Of a DNA stretch of 64,000 nt, positions 12,401 through 21,425 are shown in pieces. Source of the stretch: Apricaphanius iberus (Eukaryota; Chordata; Actinopteri; Cyprinodontiformes; Aphaniidae); contig JAPXFQ010002718.1 of NCBI GenBank assembly GCA_028564705.1, forward strand, positions 124,001 through 188,000. Direction: 5' to 3'. The first letter of the stretch is position 1. Each line of letters begins with the position of its first letter. The notes beneath the pieces are model-generated. The model had not been told where the DNA came from. It saw nothing but the letters and a program-made list of their open reading frames with translations, and searched no databases. Position numbers and translations under genes: made by a program.

Positions 12401-15400
12401 TGCCCCTCCCGAAAATTTCCTGAAAAAAGATCTGATTGTGTCGCTTATAATGCACACTCCCTGTTTCTTATGGGAAAGGTATGGAGAATAACATGCTTCA
12501 TTTGAATTTGACCAAGGAAGGTGCTATGGGGTACAGTTCCCTCATGACATGAAAATCCTTGACCAGTGGGCGAAATTCACAGTTTTCAATCCAAAATAGG
12601 TTACCCACTTGTTTTGTATACGTGATCAGGAAACCAATCAGCTCTCATTAGTGACACACGCTGCAGCAACGACCCGCACGTTTTTAGAACGGTCTTTATG
12701 TGACTGAAAGAAGCTTAAGTTTCAATTACTTTTTAAATCTTCAGAGTTATTTAGGATTAAAAACTGTTTCAACCAACCTCAACTCTTGTTTCCTTTTATT
12801 TCCAGTCAATTTTTAGAATGATTAATAAGTTATTATTCCTAAACGTTCAGTGGTGCCGAGCAGGGGCGTATCCAGGAGGTTATTAAAGAGGGGCTAAAAG
12901 GGGCCCAGGGTGGGTCTGGGATTGTAGCACCAAAATAAAAGCAAAGCTTTTCTTCTAGTGGGGACCCAATCTGAGCGGGTCACCTTTTAGAGTTTTCAAC
13001 TGTTAAAAGGACATTTAAAGTCATTTTATTTTGCTAACGTTTATGTGACAATATAGTCTCAAACTTCCTTTTCAAATGGCAATTTAAACAATTTAAGTTA
13101 TTGGTGAAAAATAAAAATACAATCACAAAAACATTCCAACTTTTCACAAAAGCTTTTTCGCAAAAAAGTGGATGGACTGTTTAGTTTAACTTACATTATT
13201 GTTGTGGAATGTTATTTTGTAAAATAAATAAATACTGTTAAATTCTAGTTAAAATTCAAGTATTTAAAAGTATTTAATATTTCATTTTTAAACTCCCCGG
13301 CCTGTTTGAATGTCTCCCTAATTCTCAGGTCTCAAGGTTGGCAAGTATGATTTTAACACACAATCACAGATTAAAAAGTGCTATAAAACATTTTATTTTG
13401 AATACAATAGTTTCATAGTGTTGATGTTACTGTAGGTCCCGACCCTTGGCAAACAAGCGATTGCGCGAGAAAAGTTAACTACAGTCAAAAGCGTGCGGTA
13501 ACCCCATCACCACACATTGCTTTCAAATCTGTGGAAAACACTGTAGTGCGAAGACAACCACTTAACATTGGCATCGTTGCGTACCTGGTACATTGTATGT
13601 AGGCACAGCTTGATGACATCATCAAAATTCATAACCGCAGTATAGCTGTTTAGTTAGAATCTCTACCATTGGCTAAATTGATATAATTTCCTTATAACTT
13701 TAATATTTCCCGTTACTGGAGCAAAGACAGATAACAGAGCTGCAGCAAAAAAAAAAAAAAGCAAAAAAAAGCAAAGGACTGTTCTGAAAGAAATATAAAA
13801 CACAAACTTACCACAGTTCTGTTCATCATTTCCAGTGATGCAGTCAGCTTCTCCATCACAGCGCCAGGTGCTCGGTATGCACAGGGTGAGGCGGCCTGTG
13901 CACCTGAACTCTGTTGGTTTGCACGTTTTGGCCACTAGAATTGAGCACACAGAAAATATTGAAAGCTGACCAAGGTCATATTTACTGGCCTCTTTTGGTT
14001 TTTGGATCTGTGTTAATGATGCTCACCGCAGTTACCGGGAAGTTCATCTGTGCCGTCTCCACAGTCATCTGTCCCATCGCACACCCACGTGGGTGTGATG
14101 CATTTCCCATTCCCACACTGGAACTGCCTGGGCCCACATGTTAAAGCCTCTGTGACAGAAATATAAACCCATTGGTTTCTATCAAATCTAAAAATCTGAG
14201 AGAATACTGACACAGACTTCTTATGCAATTTTGCATGATTACATATTCTGTCCAAGTAGCTCCTATAATTTTCAAGGTGGGGCCTCCAAATGATTTGACT
14301 TGTTTGTTCAGCATATCCCACAGATGCTATTTGGAACTTATATTTGGGTAATTTATAAGAGACTGTCAAAATGTAACATCAGCAATCTGAGAATATGATT
14401 TTACAATATGACAAAGAGAAAGTAAGTGTTATGTTCACCTGCCTCATTATGGTAAAACTAAATAGTGAATATACCATATGTTAGCTAAAATGAGTTGTTT
14501 GGGAAACTATAGGCTTAATCATAACACACATTCACTGATGTAAACATATCCACAAGTTCAAGATTATTTTTAATAACTGCATTAACTACTAATTAAACCG
14601 AAACACAGCAGGGGCTCTGCACCCTGAAATAGAGGGCCTAAGGAGACAAAGTTCTTTCTTTTTTTGTTTTATAATTTTTAAAAGACCTAATGGAGAAACT
14701 GAACTAAACGAGAGAGGCTGGAGTGTGTGTTTAAGGCAAGAACTAGCCAAAGCCCTCCTTACCAGCAGGGGGGGCCCACAGGGTCCCTAACTTTTGACAT
14801 AATCATGTCTGCAAATGTACGAGGAACAAATCAGCTTTATGTTCAGTTATTATATCTTTTTAGCTTGCTAATTTATATATTTTATTATTTTTAGACATAC
14901 AATATTTCTAATATGAAATGCATAATGCCAAACTGTCAAATGTTGGGGAAGAATATTGAGCAGTGAATCATGGCTATAAAGCCATGATCTATGCAATCTA
15001 TGTTTAGAAGTAATAAATAATAGCGCTTAAAACAATAACAATAAATAAATAAATAAAACTCTAAAAAAGGGATGTTTTTCTTTTTTCACTATCATATAAA
15101 TAACCCAAAATGCTAATTATTCATGTAGTCAAAAGGTTAGTTAGTCATGTAAATCCTTTATGTACACCATGCAAAACAAATGAATTAAAGATAAATCATT
15201 AATTAAGCATCATTACACAGCTCACGTCATAGTTAACCATAAGATCGTGACGTGTAGTTAAATGTGTGTTGTTGCAATGACGGAAGATGTTTTCAGATTG
15301 CACAATAAAATGAAATTTAGGAGGGTAATAAATATTTTTACCCATCAAAATAATTTTTATTTGAATCAATAATATTTTATTATAAGTAATATATTGAAGT

Positions 15401-18371
15401 AGATAATCTCCAAAAGTACGAGGTAATTTTTTTTGATAGAAAATACAAAAATACTACCATTTTGATTAGCATTTACAACTAATGGTTAGCTGTTAGCTGT
15501 TCTCGTCCATCTTGTGCGGTGTCAAACAGAAAACAATAATGCTGCTATATGTTATATTATATATATGTTATTTTTAATGAATGGATTGGTTCAGAAAATG
15601 TTAAAAACTTTCATACAAAAATGGTTGGGAAAGTTTATATGGAGCTTTACCACCAGCGGTAATGCAACAGTCAATCTTGCTAAAGCCTGAGTTTAGTTTT
15701 TGCCATTAAATTGCACATCTTAGCTGTTCTATTTCACAACGTTTTTATCACTAAATTCCATACCAATTATTAATTTGATGGGTTTTTTACTAGGAGGACA
15801 AAATCATATTAATAAGCAACTATATCTTATCTCAATATGGCTAAGAAAGGGCTTTTTTAAAAATGGTTGGGATTTACCTATTTAGAAAATACTTCATGTT
15901 TTCTACTACAGAATATTGAATAAATTCTTCTAAATAAAATGCCAAATATTTCCATTAATTTATTTGGTTTAATTTTAACAGTTGATTTATGAGTTTATAT
16001 TGTTAAAAATTTGAAATATATTAATGTCTTTCATTTAATTCATGCCATTTCGTTGTAATATGATGTACAATATTTTCCTTGCCGTAAAAATAATGATCAG
16101 CTTTAAACCGATACCACTGCTTCAGAGAGTGTTTCTGATGTGGTAGAAAAATATGTTATTTGACTTTAATATAAAAATTGCTCTTTTTCCTGAAACTTGT
16201 GCCATGTTACCAAAACAATTTACATGCTGAATGTTTACTTAATGGGCTTAAAGTTCAGGGCTCCAAAGACAAACTGGATCAAATGGCAGTGTTACTGACT
16301 AACTGTAACTAACCTTCTGGCAATATGACAAATGTGCTCACATTTTTGGTTGTTACACATCTTTAAATTGTAAAAAAAAAAATATATATGTATATATATA
16401 TATAATATAATCTCCCCTTGAGAGTCGCTTTCTGGTCAGTCTAATTAAAAGAGGAACTCATTTCAGAAAAAAAAACATCTGAATGCATAAAGAAGAAGAA
16501 TCGCTTTGGGGACAAGAAGGGATTCTATCCAAATATACAAAGAGAAGAGTTTTACTTAATGCAAGGGCGCAAACTTTTTTTTAAACTGGTAAATGCTATT
16601 GAGACTGGCTGTCTATCCTTATCATTGTTTACGGGTGAAAACCTGTTCCAACATGTTTGAACCAGACAACATATTCTAAAAACCAGCATTCTTAGAACTG
16701 GTATGACAGTAACTTTAGGAGTGTCTGAGTTTAAAACCAAAACTTAAAGAATGTAGTTTCAACACATTTTTTTTGCTGTTTTTTTTACATCCGTCTCCAC
16801 TGTGGTGGATATGTCAGTTGTCACCCATTCACACACAGGTCATGGCAAGCCACGGTGTAACTGCAGGTGCTTCGGGGCTCGCTGAAGGAGGCGAGGCTGC
16901 CGGACACTGGTGCCCCATAAATGCACAGCTCCTCGCAGAATTTTTTTTTTCAAATTGTGTGACCTAACTTACTAACATTAAGTAAGTTTGTTAAGATTTT
17001 ATGTGATAGATCAAGATTCCGAATTACACAATTGTGAAGTGATAAAAAAACAGTTGAATGCTGCAGTTTAATGGAGACTGCTGAAATGGTGATATTGAGC
17101 ACAAGCAGAAATAGGGAAAAACTGCTAGTTGAATTCAATGCAAAAACTTCTGTTGAATTGTACAAAACTGAAAAATAATCAGAAATGAAAGGCAGAACTG
17201 GAAGCGGGTCTGGAGACTCAAAATCTGTCTGTTCTTTTTTTGCCAAATGGCTCAGCCTCAGTTAGAATGGATGGAGAGAACCTCTAGTTTCAACTCTTGC
17301 CATGATGTCTCAGTGAGTCCTCTCAGCATTCTCCCATGTTTAGCTCCATACATCTTCCCCTCAACTCTGATCAGCCCCCATGTCCCCGCTGAAGCAAAAG
17401 CATCACCACACCATGACACTGCCACCACCATGTTTCACGGCAGGAACTGCCGAGTTTAGGTTTTTTCTTGCGCTATACTCATTCCATTTTTGGATGATAG
17501 AGTGATGCTAAACAGCCTAACTATAAATTAAACCCAAATTTTGTTCCAGGCATGTCCGCTGGTCTTCACAATGAGGGTCTCTGACAAACTTCTGAGGTCA
17601 TCGAAAAACAGGATATAAGTGGAAAGGTGAATTCAGATGACCAATGAGCTGACATCTGAAGGCAGATGGCTGCACTATGTTTTATTTAGGGGGTTGAGAG
17701 TAGGTGGGGGTCAAATGCGATGCACAAGGAAATAAAAATACATCTAATTTTTCTTCTACTTCTCGATTATGCACTACTGTGGCATGGTTCTATTGCATAA
17801 AATCGCAGTAAAGTGCACTTTGAGGTTGTAACCGGACAAAATTGTTCTAAAAAGTTCAGTATGAATTGTTTTGACATCTTCAATGCAATAGAGTAAAAAA
17901 AAAAACATTTAAGGCATTTCAGATCTTATTGGCTCCAACCCCAAATGAAAGTCCCAAGACAATAAGACCCAGCAAAAAAATAAAAAATAAAAACAAGAAA
18001 GTACAATTACTGTAAATTGTGTTAAGATAGCAGGAATATAAAGCAGTGAAAGGTTTTTTTTCCCTTCCAAAAGTCCTGAAGATAGATTTGGAGAGAACTA
18101 GAGAAGATACGTATGACCTACATACATACTTATAGAAATATTCCCACCCCTCCTCAGCTTGCATCTGGTACAGTTAGAGGAGTGGGAGATTTAAACCCTG
18201 GAAAATGTTGTATTTATTTCCATAACAGTTACGCAATTAAACTATAAAATATCAGAATAATAATGTTGGAGATGTGCATTAATTTAAACATTTTAATTTA
18301 TTTAAAAAAATAAATCAGAACTTACTGGCGTGGCCAAGGAGGCAGATGAGAAGGAGGAGAGGGAGTCTCAT
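371..18371 (-). CDS. ldlr: Low-density lipoprotein receptor, 18 exons
   Basis: This is the cell-surface receptor that binds apolipoprotein B/E particles and carries them into clathrin-coated pits for endosomal delivery. Eighteen minus-strand exons join in frame to 898 codons. Order of domains: signal peptide (about 1-15), seven LDLR class A modules (about 19-306), EGF-A and EGF-B (307-388), six-bladed YWTD propeller (389-655), EGF-C (656-703), Thr/Pro-rich O-glycosylation region (704-815), one membrane span (about 818-839) and a short cytoplasmic tail with FHNPVY at 852-857. Exon 4 carries three class A modules in 381 nt, and the total of seven modules points to LDLR rather than VLDLR (eight). 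Exon lengths of 123, 381, 123, 123, 120, 126, 172, 228, 119, 140 and 142 nt equal the human ones. The 3' UTR runs toward or past the left window edge. smarca4 lies upstream in the same orientation. Oddities: a GC donor after exon 15, and substitutions in modules LA2, LA6 and EGF-A. Confidence 0.95.
535..640 (+). repeat. Tc1/mariner MITE fragment in ldlr intron 17
   Basis: Contains the string of a family seen elsewhere in the window: cacaaccataaactttagtgtatttta, then ttatgagataaaccaatacaaagtg (shown in parts). Related stretches are at 16980-17060, 18990-19260 and 21340-21420. Confidence 0.45.
733..896 (-). CDS. ldlr: ldlr exon 17: membrane span and internalisation signal
   Basis: 164 nt (human 158), phase 1 to 0, acceptor atag and donor gtaagt. 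It encodes the rest of the hydrophobic span ([13 protein letters not shown]), a basic stop-transfer stretch, then [17 protein letters not shown]. The FxNPxY clathrin adaptor signal is kept, although the Asp of human FDNPVY is His. Confidence 0.9.
1003..1083 (-). CDS. ldlr: ldlr exon 16: juxtamembrane and start of membrane span
   Basis: 81 nt (human 78), phase 1-1, acceptor ctcag and donor gtaggt. It ends [10 protein letters not shown], comparable to the human sequence that enters the membrane. Confidence 0.85.
1179..1463 (-). CDS. ldlr: ldlr exon 15: Thr/Pro-rich O-glycosylation region
   Basis: 285 nt (95 codons; human 171 nt) of Thr, Pro, Ser and Lys, with a repeated TTTVAP unit. Acceptor acag. 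The only splice that keeps phase 1 for the next exon is CCAG followed by gcaagt, a GC-AG donor; the frame stops soon after if it is not spliced. Confidence 0.85.
1546..1689 (-). CDS. ldlr: ldlr exon 14: EGF-C
   Basis: 144 nt (human 153), phase 1-1, acceptor tgcag and donor gtgag. It starts [19 protein letters not shown], so the second cysteine lacks the preceding Gly-Gly of the human domain. It includes [11 protein letters not shown]. Confidence 0.92.
1813..2100. repeat. 70-74-bp tandem repeat, about four units
   Basis: Units start at 1813, 1883, 1957 and 2031, each beginning aggagcta or aggattta and ending with a gctagc-like string. It lies in ldlr intron 13. Confidence 0.75.
2456..3971 (+). 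mobile_element. Non-autonomous DNA transposon in ldlr intron 13 (copy 1)
   Basis: The element starts CAGTGTTTCCC and ends GGGAAACACTG (inverted termini), flanked on both sides by ctcac, a 5-bp target duplication. The 1.5-kb body carries no transposase I can read. Positions 2781-3772 form an inner element bounded by CATACTTGCCAA and its complement. A near-identical relative lies at 11121-13543. A 5-bp duplication with CAGTG-type ends would suit a hAT subgroup, but that is inferred. Confidence 0.8.
2781..3772 (+). repeat. Inner CATACTTGCCAA element (in copy 1)
   Basis: Counterpart of 12353-13349 with the same inverted ends. I found no clear target duplication, and no protein is evident. Confidence 0.55.
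4820..5120 (+). repeat. Possible DNA-transposon end fragment in ldlr intron 13
   Basis: The phrase tgaatacttttgcacgtaac resembles the terminal repeat of fish Tc1-type MITEs. The other end is not identified. Confidence 0.3.
5186..5327 (-). CDS. ldlr: ldlr exon 13: last propeller blade
   Basis: 142 nt (same as human), phase 0 to 1, acceptor ctag and donor gtaag. It contains [18 protein letters not shown] and the [11 protein letters not shown] strand that closes the propeller. Confidence 0.93.
5435..5574 (-). CDS. ldlr: ldlr exon 12: YWTD propeller blade
   Basis: 140 nt (same as human), phase 1 to 0, acceptor ctcag and donor gtaga. It contains [10 protein letters not shown] and [11 protein letters not shown]. 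Confidence 0.93.
5697..5815 (-). CDS. ldlr: ldlr exon 11: YWTD propeller blade
   Basis: 119 nt (same as human), phase 2 to 1, acceptor gcag and donor gtaaa. It contains [20 protein letters not shown] and WPNGITL. Confidence 0.94.
5895..6122 (-). CDS. ldlr: ldlr exon 10: YWTD propeller blades
   Basis: 228 nt (same as human), phase 2-2, acceptor cccag and donor gtatg. It contains [16 protein letters not shown] and KPRGIVVDP. Confidence 0.94.
6216..6387 (-). CDS. ldlr: ldlr exon 9: YWTD propeller start
   Basis: 172 nt (same as human), phase 1 to 2, acceptor tgcag and donor gttag. It contains [13 protein letters not shown] and the first blade motif MYWSDLS. Confidence 0.93.
7098..8030 (+). mobile_element. 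Degraded hAT-type element in ldlr intron 8
   Basis: It begins CAGGGGTGTAAAGAAACAC, followed by a cagtacgtattgcgg stretch, the usual start of a widespread vertebrate hAT MITE family. The right end is eroded near 8030. The middle part resembles 38655-38960 in smarca4, and a SINE lies inside. Confidence 0.45.
7550..7868 (+). mobile_element. tRNA-headed SINE with L2-type tail
   Basis: The head has a box A-like GTGGCGCGGTGG and box B GGGTTCGTATCCCGG, then GTTTGCATGGTCTCCC and CTTCCTCCCACAGTCC, and a tail with GACTGGTGTACCCTGCC and gatggaggatggat. This is the standard layout of fish V-SINE/L2-linked SINEs. The middle of the tRNA part is deleted, so it is not a tRNA gene. Confidence 0.7.
8534..8659 (-). 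CDS. ldlr: ldlr exon 8: calcium-binding EGF-B
   Basis: 126 nt, phase 1-1, acceptor ttag and donor gtcagt. It opens with [11 protein letters not shown], the calcium-binding EGF signature, and ends with the conserved CKAIG junction to the propeller. Confidence 0.94.
8875..8994 (-). CDS. ldlr: ldlr exon 7: EGF-A
   Basis: 120 nt, phase 1-1, acceptor gcag and donor gtaca. The start reads [19 protein letters not shown]. The Tyr after CL lies at the position of human Asp299, a residue known to contact PCSK9; the flanking Asn-Glu and His are kept. Confidence 0.94.
9131..9253 (-). CDS. ldlr: ldlr exon 6: class A module LA7
   Basis: 123 nt, phase 1-1, acceptor ccag and donor gtaag. It contains the box [13 protein letters not shown] and ends at the module's last cysteine, next to EGF-A. 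Confidence 0.93.
9344..9466 (-). CDS. ldlr: ldlr exon 5: class A module LA6
   Basis: 123 nt, phase 1-1, acceptor ccag and donor gtgcgc. The calcium box reads [13 protein letters not shown]. The first acidic ligand (Asp in human LA6) is Asn. Confidence 0.92.
9884..10264 (-). CDS. ldlr: ldlr exon 4: class A modules LA3-LA5
   Basis: 381 nt encoding three consecutive modules, the same length as human exon 4. All three SDE boxes are intact: [16 protein letters not shown] and DCLDRSDE. Acceptor cccag, donor gtaat, phase 1-1. In human LDLR this exon holds the main ligand-binding modules. Its GC content is higher than that of the surrounding introns. Confidence 0.95.
10345..10394. repeat. AT-rich (TA)n microsatellite
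   Basis: Interrupted tatata runs with atag inserts in ldlr intron 3. Confidence 0.7.
10405..10785 (+). repeat. hAT-type MITE in ldlr intron 3
   Basis: Left end taggtgtgcatcgatccgac and right end ggtattggtgcatccg are inverted relatives, with cgatatcgatg/cgataccgat motifs inside. This is the fish gtgcaccgat-type hAT MITE. Confidence 0.5.
10860..11050 (+). repeat. Old repeat, copy without the SINE
   Basis: It matches 51680-51770 plus 52020-52100 loosely (gcaacacaaa, gatattttaaat, gtctgctttcctggttattta). In that other copy a SINE interrupts the match. Confidence 0.45.
11324..12221 (+). mobile_element. Nested hAT-type element
   Basis: Termini CATTGGCGTAG and CTACGCCACTG, flanked by a perfect 8-bp duplication ctgcaggc (11316-11323 and 12222-12229), the hAT length. 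The related copy at 2456-3971 has the uninterrupted site near 2650-2658. No transposase is readable in its 898 bp. Confidence 0.85.
12353..13349 (+). repeat. Inner CATACTTGCCAA element (in copy 2)
   Basis: Bounded by CATACTTGCCAA and TTGGCAAGTATG. The same inner element is at 2781-3772, so it joined the outer element before the two copies separated. Confidence 0.55.
13812..13934 (-). CDS. ldlr: ldlr exon 3: class A module LA2
   Basis: 123 nt, phase 1-1, acceptor ctag and donor gtaag. The calcium box reads [13 protein letters not shown]. The usual Asp and Ser of the DxSDE signature are Thr and Asn, while the four side-chain calcium ligands (D, D, D, E) remain. Confidence 0.92.
14027..14149 (-). 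CDS. ldlr: ldlr exon 2: class A module LA1
   Basis: 123 nt, phase 1 at both ends, acceptor cacag and donor gtgag. It has six cysteines and a full calcium box, [13 protein letters not shown]. Confidence 0.93.
14155..16975. other. ldlr: ldlr intron 1, distal part: nothing identified
   Basis: AT-rich intron sequence with short poly-A/T and a (TA)n patch near 16380-16402. I see no exon, RNA gene or recognisable element. Confidence 0.5.
16976..17700 (-). mobile_element. Tc1/mariner-derived remnant in ldlr intron 1
   Basis: It contains gattttatgtgatagatcaag and acacaattgtgaagtg, then a block with gccaccaccatgtttcacgg, which on the minus strand is the VKHGGG-type region of Tc1 transposases. Heavily mutated, no usable frame. 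Confidence 0.5.
18326..18371 (-). CDS. ldlr: ldlr exon 1: start codon and signal peptide
   Basis: ATG at 18371-18369 opens a 46-nt coding exon reading [15 protein letters not shown], a short leucine-rich signal peptide. The donor is gtaag, phase 1, as in other LDLR-family first exons. It is the first ATG of the open frame and sits just below a TATA-like site, which supports this start. Confidence 0.85.
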
Positions 18372-18720
18372 ATTTCTGGCGGATGAAAGAACCCTGAAGC
18401 CTACAGGTGCTTATAGAGAAGGAACCAGACCCCACTAGTGGCACTGCTATTATTATTATTATTATTAATATTATTAATAGCAATTGGGTTTGGGTTGCTC
18501 TGCAGCGCTATAGATGCTCCTGCCGTCCGGCTCCAACACACAGTACAGTGTTTGACAACATCAGACCCATTTCAATGTGGTCCACGGGTGGGAGGGGCCG
18601 CGGGGGGCCCCGTGGAAGGAGTAGGCGGGGTCTGGGGATGGTGTGATTTCTAATGTGCACACCCCTCAGCAATCGGGAGGCAGGGCTCTGGGCCAATGGC
18701 ATTTTACTACGAGTTTAACC
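18372..18720 (-). promoter_or_regulatory. ldlr: Putative ldlr promoter
   Basis: Upstream of the ldlr ATG, reading the minus strand, there is an inverted CCAAT box (18693-18697), an SRE-like ATCACACCAT (18647-18638; two differences from the human ATCACCCCAC), a GC box CCCCGCCTAC (18630-18621) and a TATA-like TCTATAA (18417-18411). The order SRE, Sp1-type site, TATA is that of the sterol-regulated mammalian promoter. Use of these sites is inferred. A (TTA)n tract at about 18449-18476 lies between the GC box and the TATA-like site. Confidence 0.5.
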
Positions 18721-18903
18721 CTTTCAGGAATGTTGGGAAACAATGTTGGGTTTCATTCATTGGAAGCAGCCTCAGCGAAGCATGCTGCATGTGGTCTGAG
18801 GGCAGAGGCGTTGCTTGGAATGTGGACTGAATGTAATTGTTACTAACAATTACATGTAACAAAAAATCTTTTAAAAATTGATTCTTGGTAAAGAAAAACC
18901 TGG

Positions 18904-19270
18904 TTACATCAGTATTACAGAGTTTTTCTGAATCTTTTATTTAAACCAATTGTACAACGAGTAGCACCTCAGTAAATACTAGAAGTGATCCAAGTGTTAT
19001 TATCTTTACTTGCATGGCTTTTTTTTTTGGTTATATTTTCACATCACAACCGCAAACTCCAATGTGCTTTATAGATTTAGGTGGTATTTGGATTTAGGTC
19101 TGGACTTTGACTGGACTATTCTCACACATAAGGAGAAGGAGATTTCTGGATTTTATTTAAAGGACCACAAATATCCATTCCAGTTTTTAGATTTTTCTTT
19201 GTAAAGAATGTGTTGGTCTATCCCATAAAGCACAGTGAAATACATTAAATGTTTGGTACAACCCCCTCCC
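18904..19270. repeat. Tc1/mariner MITE remnant near the ldlr promoter
   Basis: Contains tcacatcacaaccgcaaactccaatgtgc, ctggactttgactggac and, inverted, gtgttggtctatcccataaagc, all hallmarks of the same MITE family as 16976-17700 (strings shown in parts). Confidence 0.45.
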
Positions 19271-19871
19271 CCAAAACAAAAATAAAACCAAAAAAAATAG
19301 CTGACTAAGGTCAATGGAAGAGTGACGGGCCAGAATATAATTGTACCTTCCATTATCACTTAAAAGTTGCTATTTCCAAGCTTTTGTATTCATATTTAGT
19401 ATGAAGTTGGAATCAAAAGGGTTCATGTCAAAGTTTTCTTACCATCGCTGACCCTTGAAACTTCAATAGGGCTGACTTACAGTTGAAGCTAAGGCAGTTA
19501 TGGTGCGTTCAACTGGAACACCCTTTTGTTTGGTCCGACTTTGACTTTCAATATGGCGGCTCCACAATCAATAATAGTAGCTGTGGTGGAAAAATGTCTA
19601 TCGGCAAATATCTTTACAAAAAAAAACCCACAGTAGTAAAAATACATCTAAAACCCATCTTACATGTAGAGCCTTAATCTTAACTAAATAAAAGGGGTGT
19701 TTATATGGAAAGAAAGCTTAAAACAATGTTTGTAAGCGGTACTACAACTACAGCTACCTTCGCGTCGCTATTTTGGAATCCCGACTTATCTGACGTTTAC
19801 TGGAACTCTATTTACTCTGGGATTACGCCAAACCAAGTCTGAGTTGCGACTTATAAATAGAACACACCATT

Positions 19872-20010
19872 AGGCTGGGTATCGTATCAAATTTCAAGAA
19901 TCGATTTGATTCCGATTGTCAAGAGTTCGAATCGATTCAATTCAGTCTGATCCAGTTCAACATTGATATTGGTCAGTGCTATAAATAAGGTTTTTTCAAA
20001 CTATTATCTT
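19872..20010 (+). repeat. hAT MITE end fragment
   Basis: taggctgggtatcgtatc followed by aatcgatt-rich sequence is the typical left end of a fish hAT MITE. The right end was not found. Confidence 0.35.
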
Positions 20011-20474
20011 AATTACATGCCTGAAATTCAATGACCTAAAACTGTGTGAGTAACAGTTCACCATGGGAAACTATATTAACCCTTTCAGACACAAAACTTA
20101 AAATAGCCGTCTGGACTTTTCCATCCAATTTCAGCAAACTATTTTAGATTATTTTAACACAGCCATAGTTAGAACCTTGTTACATCTTTCAAAAACACTG
20201 TGCTAAGCAATTTACTTAAGTGAATCAGCTCAGTGTTTGAAAGTACAAAAATACATTGTTGCTAGCTTACATTGCTAATAGTTAGCCAGGTCACTAACTT
20301 TTAGGGATATCGATTAGCAAATACCACTGATTTTAAAAAACTGGAACACAGTTAAATTGAGTTTAAAGTGATTCCCAGATCTAAGTTTTGTCTTCATAGC
20401 TAAAATGATCTATTTTCATTATTTTCACACTATTTCATTCTGTAATTACAGCTCAGTGAAGACTTTTTCAATCG

Positions 20475-20491
20475 GGGGGGGGGGGGGGGTT
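20475..20491. repeat. Poly-G run
   Basis: About 17 consecutive G. Its length may be an assembly or sequencing estimate. Confidence 0.8.
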
Positions 20492-21039
20492 TACTGTAAT
20501 AAACGAGAACAGAAATGCTTGTAGGGCGATTATCATAACCGTTATCTCTACTGGTATTTATCTTGGCTTTGCCACTTCCTGAATTAAGTCAACTCTTTAA
20601 AATGTACTATTTTATTGCTACATATGTTCAAAGTCAACAAGTCCTACACATTCAAGGTCATTTAAAGTGATATTGACACCAAACTGATAAAGCAGTAAAA
20701 TGAAAGATATAATTTACTCTGAGATAACCAAACTAACTAGGGATAAACCTCGGAGAAATGTTGTTTCAAAATACCTGATCAAACAGGTTAAAAAAAGACA
20801 CCTTAATCCTGTTGTGTAATAGGTGTGTCTCGAACCACAGATCATGTTTTCTTGCTGTAATACATTTTTGAAATGCAGCTTTGAAACAAAAAGATGAAAC
20901 TGGAAGATAGAATTTGAAATGTGTCCACTTTAAGAAAGAACAATGTATAAAATATTTGATAATACCACATTTTATTATTGGTATTTGTTATTGCTATCTT
21001 TGCATTTCGATATTCAATCTATTCATATTTTATGTTTTA

Positions 21040-21425
21040 TTTGATAGCCACTGCAAGCAGTGTTTAGTGCCACCATGTTTCATGGTGGAGATGGTGAATT
21101 TTTGCCATAAAAGGTTTTTGTTGACTGGCACATTCAAATCCTCTTTAAACCTCTCCACCTTTGTCTTTGTGATGCTGGTTCTTCACTGATGTTCTCCAGC
21201 AAACCTCTGAGCTCTTTGGAGAACAGCTGAATTTATTTTAAAAGTTACAAAAGGATTGAACCCTGTTTACCGATCAGTTGACAGGTAATAGATTTTATTA
21301 GAAGAAACACTTTTCAGATTTTAAAATGCGAGAAAAACAAGCATAATTTTTATTACACTTCACATTTTTTGCCACATAACATAAAATCCCATTAAAATAC
21401 ACTGAAGCTTCTGGTAGTAGTGGGA
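21040..21425 (-). mobile_element. Tc1/mariner-derived remnant
   Basis: gccaccatgtttcatggtgg again encodes the transposase HGGG region on the minus strand. The flank includes ctccagcaaacctctgagc and, inverted, cataacataaaatcccattaa. Confidence 0.45.

Larger units (their letters stand above)
11121..13543 (+). mobile_element. Non-autonomous DNA transposon in ldlr intron 3 (copy 2)
   Basis: Same family and orientation as 2456-3971, with only scattered differences along the shared 1.5 kb. It is flanked by tagtg on both sides (5-bp duplication). It is longer because a hAT element (11324-12221) inserted into it. Confidence 0.8.
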
